A DNA stretch of 64,000 nucleotides, from assembly GCF_010685995.1 (NCBI RefSeq), contig NZ_JAAGWK010000022.1, positions 62,001-126,000 of the forward strand, in the 5' to 3' direction. Numbering within the stretch: position 1 is the stretch's first letter; the number at the start of each line of letters is the position of its first letter. Source of the DNA: Goekera deserti (lineage in GTDB: Bacteria > Actinomycetota > Actinomycetes > Mycobacteriales > Geodermatophilaceae). The notes beneath the pieces are model-generated. The model saw only the letters and a program-made list of their open reading frames with translations. It made no database searches and had not been told where the DNA came from. The translations under genes and the position numbers were made by a program. Of this stretch, positions 56,848 through 64,000 are shown piece by piece.

Positions 56848-57261
56848 GTGACCACCACACCGCTGGAGCCGGCCCTGTTCGCCTCGCTCGACCCGCCGCG
56901 GCTGGCCGGCAGCCGGTGCGCCGACTGCGGCACGGTCACCTTCCCGGCCGCCACCTCCTGCCCGCGGTGCACCGGGCAGCAGGTGCTGGCCCACGTGCTG
57001 CCCGACCGGGGCACGGTGTGGAGCTGGACGGTGCAGCGCTTCTGCCCCAAGCCGCCCTACCTGCCGCCGGACGGCGGCTTCCGCCCGTTCGCGGTCGGCT
57101 ACGTCGACCTGGGCGAGGTGCTCGTGGAGGCGCGCCTGGTCGCCGAGCCGGAGCAGCTGAGCATCGGCGCGCCCGTGCGGCTGGTGCTGGAACCCGCCGT
57201 CGGCGTCGACGGCGCCCCCGCCGTGGGGCACGCCTTCGCACCCGTGGCGGAGGGGGCATGA
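56848..57261 (+). CDS. DUF35 OB-fold / zinc-ribbon protein, thiolase partner
   Basis: A 137-residue DUF35 protein. The zinc ribbon is C-x2-C-x10-C-x2-C (CADCGTVTFPAATSCPRC), followed by an OB-fold (GTVWSWTVQRF, PFAVGYVDLGEVLVEARL). Such proteins bind acyl-CoA and partner thiolase-fold enzymes, as in the steroid side-chain aldolase Ltp2-ChsH2. Here it overlaps the thiolase gene by four bases (ATGA), which strongly suggests a complex. GTG 56848 lies two bases after the E2 stop. Confidence 0.88.
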   Translation: MTTTPLEPALFASLDPPRLAGSRCADCGTVTFPAATSCPRCTGQQVLAHVLPDRGTVWSWTVQRFCPKPPYLPPDGGFRPFAVGYVDLGEVLVEARLVAEPEQLSIGAPVRLVLEPAVGVDGAPAVGHAFAPVAEGA

Positions 57262-58418
57262 GGGCCGACGACGTCGCCGTCGTCGGCGGGGGGCTGCACG
57301 CCTTCGGCCGGCACGAGGGCCGCACCGGGCTGGACATGGCCGAGGTCGCGGTGCGCGCCGCCCTCGACGACGCCGGGGTGCGCTGGGCCGACGTCGACCT
57401 CGCCGTCGGCGGCAGCAACGTCTCGGGCAAGCCCGACTCGCTGGTCGCCCGGCTCGGGCTCACCGGCCTGCCGTTCACCACGGTGCGCAACGGGTGCGCC
57501 ACCGGCGGGGTGGCGCTGGCCACGGCGGTGAGCGCGCTGCAGTCGCGGCGCGCCGAGCTGGTGGTCGTGCTCGGCTTCGACGCCCACGAGCGCGGCGCCT
57601 TCGCCGCCGACCCGGCCGCCTACGGCCTCGGCGAGTGGTACGCGAGCAGCGGGCTGATGGTCACCACCCAGTACTTCGCGATGCGCACGCGGCGCTACCA
57701 GCACGAGCACGGGGTCTCCGACCTGGCGCTGGCCCGGATCGCCTCCCGGGCGTTCCGCAACGGCGCCGCCCACCCCACGGCGTGGCGGCGCACCCCGTGG
57801 ACGGAGGAGGAGGTGCTGGCCTCCGCGCCGGTGAACGACCCGCTGACCACGTACATGTTCTGCCAGCCCAGCCAGGGTGCCGTGGCGCTGGTCCTGGCCC
57901 GCGGTGACCGGGCCGCCGACCTGTGCCCGCGGCCCGTCCGGCTGGCCTCGGTGACCCAGCGGACCCGCCGCTTCGGCTCCTTCGAGGTCTTCTCCCCGGG
58001 GCTGGCACCCGACCCGTGGCACAGCCCGAGCGTCGACGCCGCTGCGGCGGCCTTCGCCGAGGCCGGCGTCGCACCCGCCGACGTGCAGGTCGCGCAGGTG
58101 CAGGACACCGACAGCGGCTCGGAGCTCGTGCACCTGGCCGAGACCGGGCTGTGCGCGCACGGGGCGCAGGAGCAGCTGCTCGCCGACGGCGCCACCGACG
58201 TCGACGGGGTGCTGCCGGTGAACACCGACGGCGGGTGCCTGGCCAACGGGGAGCCGGTCGGGGCCTCGGGGCTGCGGCAGGTGCACGAGGTGGTCCGGCA
58301 GCTGCAGGGCCGGGCCGCGGGGGCGCAGGTGCCCGGCGGCCCGCGCGTCGGCTTCACCCACGTGTACGGCGCCCCCGGCATCTCGGCCTGCGCCGTGCTG
58401 ACGGCGGACGCTCCGTGA
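57258..58418 (+). CDS. SCP-X-type thiolase / lipid-transfer-protein-like enzyme
   Basis: A 386-residue thiolase-fold enzyme. A nucleophile-position Cys80 lies in RNGCATGGVALATAV. The C-terminal motif is NTDGGCLANGEPVGASGLRQVHE, where the usual GHP His is Glu, as in many actinobacterial SCP-X-like proteins. It may cleave a 3-oxoacyl-CoA, or act as a retro-aldolase with the DUF35 partner, as Ltp2 does. Sequence alone does not decide. ATG 57258 is coupled to the DUF35 gene. Confidence 0.88.
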   Translation: MRADDVAVVGGGLHAFGRHEGRTGLDMAEVAVRAALDDAGVRWADVDLAVGGSNVSGKPDSLVARLGLTGLPFTTVRNGCATGGVALATAVSALQSRRAELVVVLGFDAHERGAFAADPAAYGLGEWYASSGLMVTTQYFAMRTRRYQHEHGVSDLALARIASRAFRNGAAHPTAWRRTPWTEEEVLASAPVNDPLTTYMFCQPSQGAVALVLARGDRAADLCPRPVRLASVTQRTRRFGSFEVFSPGLAPDPWHSPSVDAAAAAFAEAGVAPADVQVAQVQDTDSGSELVHLAETGLCAHGAQEQLLADGATDVDGVLPVNTDGGCLANGEPVGASGLRQVHEVVRQLQGRAAGAQVPGGPRVGFTHVYGAPGISACAVLTADAP

Positions 58419-59653
58419 GCGCGCCGGACCTGGCTGCCTGGCGGGCGGAGGTGCGCGCCTGGCTGGCCGCGACGGTGCCCCCGCGCGACCCGGCGGCCGC
58501 GCAGGGCCCGCCGGACCTCGCGGTGTTCCGCAACGTGTCCGACGAGCAGGAGCGGCAGCTGCTGGACGCCGTCCGCGCCTACCGGCGGGCCCGCTACGAC
58601 GCCGGCTACGGCGCCCTCACGCTGCCCGTCGAGCAGGGCGGGGCGGGTCTGCCGGCGTCCTTCGCGATGGCCATGGCGCAGGAGGAGGCGGCCGTCGCCG
58701 TGCCGCCGTCCACCGAGCTGATCAGCGTCACCACCGGTCTGGTGGGGCCCGCGGTGGCGATGTTCGGCACCGCGGAGCAGCGCCGCACCCACGCCGAGCG
58801 GTTCCTGCGCACCGACCTGCTGGCCTGCCAGCTGTTCAGCGAGCCGGGCGCCGGCTCCGACCTGGCCGCGCTGGCCTGCCGTGCCGTCGCCGACGGCGAG
58901 GAGTGGGTGGTCGACGGGCAGAAGGTGTGGACCTCCGGGGCCCGGCACGCCGACCACGGGCTGCTGCTGGCCCGCACCGACCCCGACGTGCCCAAGCACC
59001 GGGGCATCACCGCGTTCCTGCTGCCGATGGACAGCCCCGGCGTCGACGTCCGCCCGATCCGGCAGATGAGCGGCGGGTCCTCGTTCAACGAGGTGTTCCT
59101 GTCCGGCGTGCGCATCCCGGACGCGCTGCGGATCGGCGGGGTGGGCGAGGGCTGGCGGGTGGCGACGGCGACGCTGGCCTTCGAGCGGACCGCGTCCGGC
59201 TCGGGCACCCGGCGCAAGGGCGGCACCGTGGACGACGTCCTCACCGTGGCCCGGGCCACCGGCGCCGCCGCCGACCCGGTCACCCGGCAGGCGCTGGCCG
59301 ACCTCTACGTGCGCACCGCGCTGCGGGTGGCGACGGCGCAGCGGGTGGCCCGGGCCGCGGCCGCCGGCGTCTCGCCCGGGCCGGGCGCCTCGATCGGCAA
59401 GCTGCTGGCCTCGGACCTGCTCGTGCGCACCGGGGAGCTCGCCGCGGACCTGCTCGGCCCGCAGGTCACCGCGGACACCGGCGTGCCCGGCACCTTCGGC
59501 TGGACCGAGCACCTGCTCGGCGCACCCGGCTACCGGCTGGCCGGCGGCACCGACCAGGTCCAGCGGACGATCATCGCCGAGCGGGTCCTGGGCCTGCCCG
59601 CCGAGCCGCGGGTGGACCGCGACCGGCCCTGGTCGGCCTCCGACCGAGGCTGA
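58415..59653 (+). CDS. Acyl-CoA dehydrogenase
   Basis: A 412-residue acyl-CoA dehydrogenase of the actinobacterial FadE type: GYGALTLPVEQGGAGLP, ACQLFSEPGAGSDLA, VVDGQKVWTSGARHADHGLLLARTDP, FNEVFLSGVRIPD and a C-terminal YRLAGGTDQVQRTIIAERVLGLP. It introduces an alpha-beta double bond into an acyl-CoA with FAD and passes electrons to ETF. GTG 58415 overlaps the thiolase stop. The last residues (SASDRG) are encoded by the first unit of a four-copy 25-bp tandem repeat. A partner-like subunit is encoded on the other strand at 59751. Confidence 0.9.
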   Translation: MSAPDLAAWRAEVRAWLAATVPPRDPAAAQGPPDLAVFRNVSDEQERQLLDAVRAYRRARYDAGYGALTLPVEQGGAGLPASFAMAMAQEEAAVAVPPSTELISVTTGLVGPAVAMFGTAEQRRTHAERFLRTDLLACQLFSEPGAGSDLAALACRAVADGEEWVVDGQKVWTSGARHADHGLLLARTDPDVPKHRGITAFLLPMDSPGVDVRPIRQMSGGSSFNEVFLSGVRIPDALRIGGVGEGWRVATATLAFERTASGSGTRRKGGTVDDVLTVARATGAAADPVTRQALADLYVRTALRVATAQRVARAAAAGVSPGPGASIGKLLASDLLVRTGELAADLLGPQVTADTGVPGTFGWTEHLLGAPGYRLAGGTDQVQRTIIAERVLGLPAEPRVDRDRPWSASDRG

Positions 59654-59735
59654 CCGGTCGGCCCCCGACCGCGGGTGAACCGCCGGCCTCCGACCGCGGG
59701 TGAACCGCCGGCCTCCGACCGCGGGTGACCCGCCG
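59636..59735. repeat. Four tandem 25-bp repeats at the end of the acyl-CoA dehydrogenase gene
   Basis: Units start at 59636, 59661, 59686 and 59711 with consensus GCCTCCGACCGCGGG then TGAACCGCCG. Units 2-4 differ by one or two bases; unit 1 is more diverged and contains the stop codon of the upstream gene. Each unit carries an in-frame-looking TGA, so the array may set or protect the gene end. It fills the gap to the convergent acyl-CoA dehydrogenase. Confidence 0.8.
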
Positions 59736-59750
59736 GCGCCGGCCGGGTGG

Positions 59751-60839
59751 TCACCAGCCCAGCAGCTGGGCCAGCCGTTCCCGGTGGTGGGCCGCGCCGC
59801 CCAGCAGGACGGCGTCGGCGCGGGCGCGCCGGAAGTACAGGTGGGCGTCGTGCTCCCAGGTGAAACCGATCCCGCCGTGCAGCTGGACGTTCTCGGCGCT
59901 GACGGTCCGGTAGGCCTCCGAGCACCAGGCCTGGGCGACGGCGGCCGCCTCGGCCATCGCGTCGGGCGACCCCTCGGCGTCCAGGGCGCGGGTGACCGCG
60001 GAGCGGCAGCTCTCGACCAGCACGAGCAGGTCGGCGCAGGTGTGCTTGAGCGCCTGGAAGCTGCCGATCGGCCGGCCGAACTGGCGGCGCTCCCCGAGGT
60101 ACGCGACGCTCGCCTCCAGGCAGGCCGCCGCGCCGCCCAGCTGCTCGGCGGCCAGCGCCACCCCGGCCACGTCCAGCGCCGGGACGACGGCGGCACCGGC
60201 CGTCCCGCCGCTGGTCAGCCGGGTCGCCGGGGCGCCGGTGAGGGTGACGGCGGCCGACGGGCGGGACAGGTCGAGGCTGTCCAGCGGCACCGTGTCGACG
60301 CCCGGCCCGGCCTCCACGGCGTACAGGTCGACGCCCTCGGCCGAGCGGGCGGCCACCACCAGCAGCTGGGCGCCCCCCGCGCCGGGCACCACGGGCAGCA
60401 CGCCGCGCACGGTGCCGCCGACAGCGGTGAGCTCGACGGCGGCCGGGTCCCAGACACCCCGGGGGCCGGTCACCCCGAGCGCGGCGACCGTGCCGTCGGC
60501 CACCCGGGTCACCAGCGCGTCGGCGCCGGCCGCGGCGAGCACCTGACCGGCGAGCACCGTGGAGGTCAGGAACGGCACCGGGAGCAGCGCGCGGCCCAGC
60601 TCCTCGCAGACCGTGGTCAGCTCGGCCAGGCCCCCGCCCCCGCCGGCCCGCTCGGGCAGGCACAGCCCGGCCAGCCCGACCTGCCGGCCGAGGACGTCCC
60701 ACAGCGCGGGGTCCCAGCCGGGGCCGCCGGCCGGCAGGGCGCGCACGGCGGCCGGGCCCCCGGCGTCCCGGCAGACCTCCCGGACGGCGTCGCGCAGGTC
60801 GGCCAGCTCGGCGGCCCGGTCGGTGTCCAGCACGGTCAC
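59751..60839 (-). CDS. Acyl-CoA dehydrogenase-like protein (short FadE subunit type)
   Basis: A 362-residue acyl-CoA dehydrogenase-fold protein: GLCLPERAGGGGGLAELTTVCEELGRALLPVPF, AACLEASVAYLGERRQFGRPIGSFQALKHTCADLL, ENVQLHGGIGFTWEHDAHLYFRRARAD. It lacks the long TEP-GSD active-site loop, as do the smaller subunits of actinobacterial heteromeric FadE pairs. It may team with a larger subunit such as that at 58415, but this is not shown. GTG 60839 overlaps the PPDK-like stop by four bases, so the two are co-translated. Confidence 0.87.
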   Translation of the reverse strand: MTVLDTDRAAELADLRDAVREVCRDAGGPAAVRALPAGGPGWDPALWDVLGRQVGLAGLCLPERAGGGGGLAELTTVCEELGRALLPVPFLTSTVLAGQVLAAAGADALVTRVADGTVAALGVTGPRGVWDPAAVELTAVGGTVRGVLPVVPGAGGAQLLVVAARSAEGVDLYAVEAGPGVDTVPLDSLDLSRPSAAVTLTGAPATRLTSGGTAGAAVVPALDVAGVALAAEQLGGAAACLEASVAYLGERRQFGRPIGSFQALKHTCADLLVLVESCRSAVTRALDAEGSPDAMAEAAAVAQAWCSEAYRTVSAENVQLHGGIGFTWEHDAHLYFRRARADAVLLGGAAHHRERLAQLLGW

Positions 60840-63409
60840 GGCGCGGCCTGCGCCCGGTCCTGAGCCCTGTCCTGCGCCCTCTCCTCCGCCGTGTCCTGCA
60901 GCGCCGCGTGCGCCGCCGCGAGCCGGGCGACCGGCACCCGCTGCGGGGAGCAGGACACGTAGTCCAGCCCGAGCGCGGCCAGCCGGCCGACGGAGACCGC
61001 GTCGCCCCCGTGCTCGCCGCAGAGGCCGAGCTTGATGTCCGGTCGGACCGCGCGGGCCTTCTGCACCGCGATCGCCACCAGCGCGCCGACGCCGTCGGCG
61101 TCGAACTCGGCGAACGGGCTGGCCGTCAGCAGGCCCTCGCCGACGTAGTGCGCCAGCAGCCGGCTCTCGACGTCGTCCCGGGAGAAGCCGAAGGTCATCT
61201 GGGTGAGGTCGTTGGTGCCGAAGGAGAGGAAGTCGGCGTGCTCGGCGAGCCGGTCGGCGAGCAGCGCGGCCCGGGGCGTCTCGACCATGCTGCCCACCTG
61301 GTACGGCACCCGGACGCCGGTCGTCCGCTCCACCCGGTCGGCGGCCCGGCGCACCTGGCCGATGGCGAGCTCCAGCTCCTGCGGGATGGACACCATCGGC
61401 ACCATCACCTCCAGCCGCGGGCGGGTGCCCGCGGCGGCCACGGTCACCCACGCGGAGAACAGCGCCTCCGCCTGCGCGGCGTAGAGGTCGTCCTCGAGCA
61501 GCGCCAGCCGCACCCCGCGCAGCCCGAGCATGGGGTTGACCTCGCGGAGCTGGGCGGCGCGGCGGGCGTGGGCAGGGTCGGCGTAGACCTCGTCGTGCGG
61601 CAGGAACTCGTGCAGCGGTGCGTCGAGCAGCCGCACGGTCACCGGCCGGTCGCCGGTCACCTGCAGCAGCGCGGTGAAGTCGGCCTGCTGGGCCGCGGTG
61701 AGCGCGTCCAGGGCCAGCCGGTGGGCGTCCTCGTCGGGCGCCAGCAGGAACCGCCGGACCACGGGCAGCCGGTCGCCCAGGAACTGGTGCTCGGTGCGGC
61801 ACAGCCCGATGCCCTCCGCGCCCAGGCGCAGTGCGGCCTCGGCCTCGGCCGCGTTGTCGGCGTTGGCCCGCACCCCCAGCGTCCGTTCCGCGTCGGCCCA
61901 GGACAGCAGGGTGTCGAGCTCGGCGGACGGTTCGGCCGGGCGGACGTCCAGCTCGCCCAGGTAGACGGTGCCGGCGCGCCCGTCGACGGTGACCCGCTCG
62001 CCCTCCCGGACGGTGTGCCCGTGCGCGGTGACGGTGCCGGCGTCCCGGTCGATGCACAGCTCGGCCACCCCGCACACGGCCGGTGTTCCGGTGCCCCGGG
62101 CGACGACGGCCGCGTGCGAGGCCAGCCCGCCGGCGGAGGTCACCACGGCGGCGCTGGCCACCAGCGCGGGCACGTCCGCCGGGGTCGTCTCGGTGGAGAC
62201 CAGGACGACCGGCACCCCGTCGCCGCTCAGCTCCAGCGCCCGCTCGGCACTCAGCGCGACCACGCCGGACGCGGCACCGGGGGAGGCGGCCAGGCCCCGC
62301 GCCAGCTCCCTCTCCGCACCGGTGAGCCGCAGCTGGGCGTGCAGCAGCTCCTGCACCGCCGCGGGCCGGACGGCGCGCACCGCGGTGGCGCGGTCGATCG
62401 TGCCCGCCGTCGCCAGGTCGACCGCCAGGCGCAGCCCGGCGCGGGCGCCGGGGTGCGGGAGCGCGGCGGCCGACAGCAGTGCCAGCTTGCCGTCCCGCAG
62501 CTCGAAGGTGACCGTGGCGACGGCCCGCAGGTGGTTCTCCAGGGTGGCCAGCGCGTGCCGGAGCAGGTCGGTGCCCTCGGGCAGGGCCGACAGCGGCTCC
62601 CCCTCGCCGGACGTGGACCGGCGGCTGACCCCGCGGTGGAAGGTGCCGTGCGGCCGCGGTGCACCGGTGCCGGGGTCGCGGCTGCTCGCGGTGCCGTGCC
62701 CGGACCGCTCCCACGGGCCGACGTGCAGGGCCTGCACGTGCAGGGCCAGGCCGAGGTCGTCCGGCAGGCCCTGCGCGCGGCGGGCGCGCCGCCCGCGCGG
62801 GGAGTCCCAGCGGTGCAGCAGGGCCCGGGCAGCCAGTGCCAGCTGCTCGGCCGGGTCGTCGGGGAAGGGCGCGCTGCCGGTGCGGGCGACGAGGTCCAGC
62901 AGCGCGGGGGCCCGGTCGCCGTCGGCGGTGTCGGTCAGCACGTCGTCGACGTCGTCGGCGTCCACGTCCAGGGCGTCGACCGCGACGACGGCGAGCACCG
63001 TCGTCCAGACGTCGTGCAGCTGGTGCTCGCGCCCGATAAGCTCCGCCAGGGCGCGGGCGTTGGCCGGGCAGACGCCCAGCGCGGGCAGGTCGGGGGGCAC
63101 GCCGGTGGCCGCGACCGGTGTGCTGGGGACCAGGCGGAGCAGCAGCGGGCGGTCGGTCGAGCCCACCCTGCGGCCGGTGAGCTCCTCCACGAGGTCCACC
63201 GCCTCGCGGGCGAGCGCCGGGTCGGTGAGCTGTCGTGCCCGGCTGACCGGGACCGTGATGCCGACGACGGTGGGCAGCCCCAGGGAGACCAGCCGGTCCA
63301 TCTGCTCGCCGTGGACGCCCAGCTCCTCCGCGCCGAGGCCACGGCCGCGGCCCTGCCCGTACGGGACCAGGCTGCTGATCACCGACGGTGCCCCGGCCAG
63401 GGTCGGCAT
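60836..63409 (-). CDS. Pyruvate phosphate dikinase-like protein with degenerate ATP-binding half
   Basis: An 857-residue protein with PPDK architecture. The phosphohistidine domain (GGLASHAAVV, His432) and the PEP/pyruvate barrel are intact: GIGLCRTEHQF, VRLLDAPLHEFLP, NPMLGLRGVRL, VETPRAAL, SFGTNDLTQMTFGFSRDD, CGEHGGD with Cys797. The N-terminal ATP-grasp half is not: the GGKG Lys loop is missing, VRSGA reads LRLVPST, D-x-E-F-T-I reads TVTFEL, and LQTR reads LSAA. It should still handle PEP and a phospho-His but probably not ATP. ATG 63409 is the start; upstream frame is another gene. Confidence 0.85.
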   Translation of the reverse strand: MPTLAGAPSVISSLVPYGQGRGRGLGAEELGVHGEQMDRLVSLGLPTVVGITVPVSRARQLTDPALAREAVDLVEELTGRRVGSTDRPLLLRLVPSTPVAATGVPPDLPALGVCPANARALAELIGREHQLHDVWTTVLAVVAVDALDVDADDVDDVLTDTADGDRAPALLDLVARTGSAPFPDDPAEQLALAARALLHRWDSPRGRRARRAQGLPDDLGLALHVQALHVGPWERSGHGTASSRDPGTGAPRPHGTFHRGVSRRSTSGEGEPLSALPEGTDLLRHALATLENHLRAVATVTFELRDGKLALLSAAALPHPGARAGLRLAVDLATAGTIDRATAVRAVRPAAVQELLHAQLRLTGAERELARGLAASPGAASGVVALSAERALELSGDGVPVVLVSTETTPADVPALVASAAVVTSAGGLASHAAVVARGTGTPAVCGVAELCIDRDAGTVTAHGHTVREGERVTVDGRAGTVYLGELDVRPAEPSAELDTLLSWADAERTLGVRANADNAAEAEAALRLGAEGIGLCRTEHQFLGDRLPVVRRFLLAPDEDAHRLALDALTAAQQADFTALLQVTGDRPVTVRLLDAPLHEFLPHDEVYADPAHARRAAQLREVNPMLGLRGVRLALLEDDLYAAQAEALFSAWVTVAAAGTRPRLEVMVPMVSIPQELELAIGQVRRAADRVERTTGVRVPYQVGSMVETPRAALLADRLAEHADFLSFGTNDLTQMTFGFSRDDVESRLLAHYVGEGLLTASPFAEFDADGVGALVAIAVQKARAVRPDIKLGLCGEHGGDAVSVGRLAALGLDYVSCSPQRVPVARLAAAHAALQDTAEERAQDRAQDRAQAAP

Positions 63410-64000
63410 CAGACCTTCTGGCCGGCCACGAGCGCGGCCTCGAGCTGCTCGTCCTCCGCCCGGCTGATGCCCAGCAGCAGCAGCAGCTCCTGGTGCAGGT
63501 GCATCCACACCGTGTGGTACGAGCGGGTCAGCGGCGAGGTCAGTGCCGACGGGTTGCCCTCGTCGAGCTGCGCCAGCGCCGCGCCGAGGTCCGCCCGGTA
63601 GTGCTCGAGCCCCGGGTGCACGTCGGCCATCCGGCGCAGGATGCGGCCCACGGCCGCGTCCACGTCGTCCAGCCGGTCGCGGACCCCGGCGTCGTAGGCG
63701 GCGTCGCGGTGGTCGTTGGGGGAGCCGTCGGGCCGGATCTGCCAGGCCGAGCACACCTCCCGCAACTCGTGGTTGACCGGCAGGAACCGCTCGAACAGCG
63801 GCCGCAGGGCCGCCTCCTCCGGGCCCCCGGCCGGCAGCCGGGTGAGCTCGGCGGCGGTGGCGGCGCCCACGGCGGTGGGCATCACCAGCGGGCCCTTGAC
63901 CATCGCGAGCCCGGCGTCGACGAGCGCCTGCTGGGCGGCGGACAGCTGGCCCCGGTGCATCCCCTGCACCACCAGCCCGACCAGGGCCTGCCGGGTCGGC
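63409..64000 (-). CDS. Unidentified protein upstream of the PPDK-like gene (5' end outside window)
   Basis: The frame is open to the window edge, so the start lies beyond 64000; an internal ATG at 63972 is probably not the start. At least 196 residues are visible: RQALVGLVVQG, GQLSAAQQALVDAGLAMVKGPLVMP, FERFLPVNHELREVCSAWQIRPDGSPNDH, and LTRSYHTVWMHLHQELLLLLGISRAEDEQ. The protein is mostly helical with no membrane segment. I recall similar proteins beside actinobacterial PPDK genes but cannot name the family. The stop overlaps the PPDK-like start by one base (TGATG). Confidence 0.7.
   Translation of the reverse strand, partial: PTRQALVGLVVQGMHRGQLSAAQQALVDAGLAMVKGPLVMPTAVGAATAAELTRLPAGGPEEAALRPLFERFLPVNHELREVCSAWQIRPDGSPNDHRDAAYDAGVRDRLDDVDAAVGRILRRMADVHPGLEHYRADLGAALAQLDEGNPSALTSPLTRSYHTVWMHLHQELLLLLGISRAEDEQLEAALVAGQKV

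Noticed and set aside
1-64000. tRNA or rRNA genes
   Set aside because: I looked for tRNA-like arms and rRNA signatures in the gaps and saw none; nearly all gaps are short promoter or terminator regions.

Overview
This 64 kb window is high-GC DNA from an actinobacterium. GC-rich codons, very frequent GTG starts, many 4-base ATGA/GTGA start-stop overlaps and a SAM-IV-type riboswitch all point there. A Geodermatophilaceae-like soil organism (Blastococcus, Geodermatophilus, Modestobacter) is my guess, from style only. No rRNA, tRNA, CRISPR array, insertion sequence or phage gene was seen.

Region 1 (1-19.4 kb) is a catabolic block. It holds an AidB-type acyl-CoA dehydrogenase with a DUF3237 protein and an SDR, then a co-directional cassette of glutaryl-CoA dehydrogenase-like enzyme, SDR, P450, 2Fe-2S ferredoxin and ferredoxin reductase. 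A five-gene branched-chain-amino-acid-type ABC importer follows (two ATPases, two permeases, lipoprotein binding protein). The last operon encodes a Baeyer-Villiger monooxygenase, an FAH-family hydrolase, a cyclase-family hydrolase and an acetoacetyl-CoA synthetase. Three of these operons carry the same 6-3-6 inverted repeat (CCTAAC-N3-GTTMGG) upstream, so they look like one regulon. The likely logic is uptake of an alicyclic or terpenoid-like substrate, P450 hydroxylation, SDR oxidation to a ketone, BVMO ring expansion to a lactone, hydrolysis, CoA activation and beta-oxidation. The substrate cannot be read from sequence.

Region 2 (19.4-33 kb) is mixed housekeeping and accessory DNA: methionine aminopeptidase with a divergent XRE regulator, a hemerythrin-like protein, a DUF429-RelA/SpoT fusion, an alpha/beta hydrolase, a large MGH1/GH63-like glucosidase, a cluster of three 68-bp repeats, a small membrane protein with a decayed partial copy downstream of a D-2-hydroxyacid dehydrogenase, a DUF4352 protein, and a class V aminotransferase behind the riboswitch.

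Region 3 (32-59.7 kb) is a second catabolic island. It has four Rieske oxygenase alpha subunits, two of them each overlapping a gene for a small (~80 aa) paralogous protein of unknown function. It also has a zinc ADH, a TIM-barrel isomerase-like protein, several SDRs, SnoaL-like proteins, a PEP-utilizing-enzyme-like protein without an ATP-grasp domain, two divergent TetR regulators, an MDR reductase, a ThuA-like protein, an AMP-dependent ligase with a divergent LLM oxidoreductase, and an operon for 2-oxoacid dehydrogenase E1-alpha/E1-beta/E2, a DUF35 protein, an SCP-X-type thiolase and an acyl-CoA dehydrogenase. A second DNA motif (core TCAAGNAAC) recurs in seven intergenic regions from 35.8 to 53.4 kb and suggests local co-regulation.

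Region 4 (59.7-64 kb, minus strand) holds a second acyl-CoA dehydrogenase, a PPDK-like protein whose ATP-binding half has lost its key residues, and the downstream part of an unidentified gene cut by the window edge.
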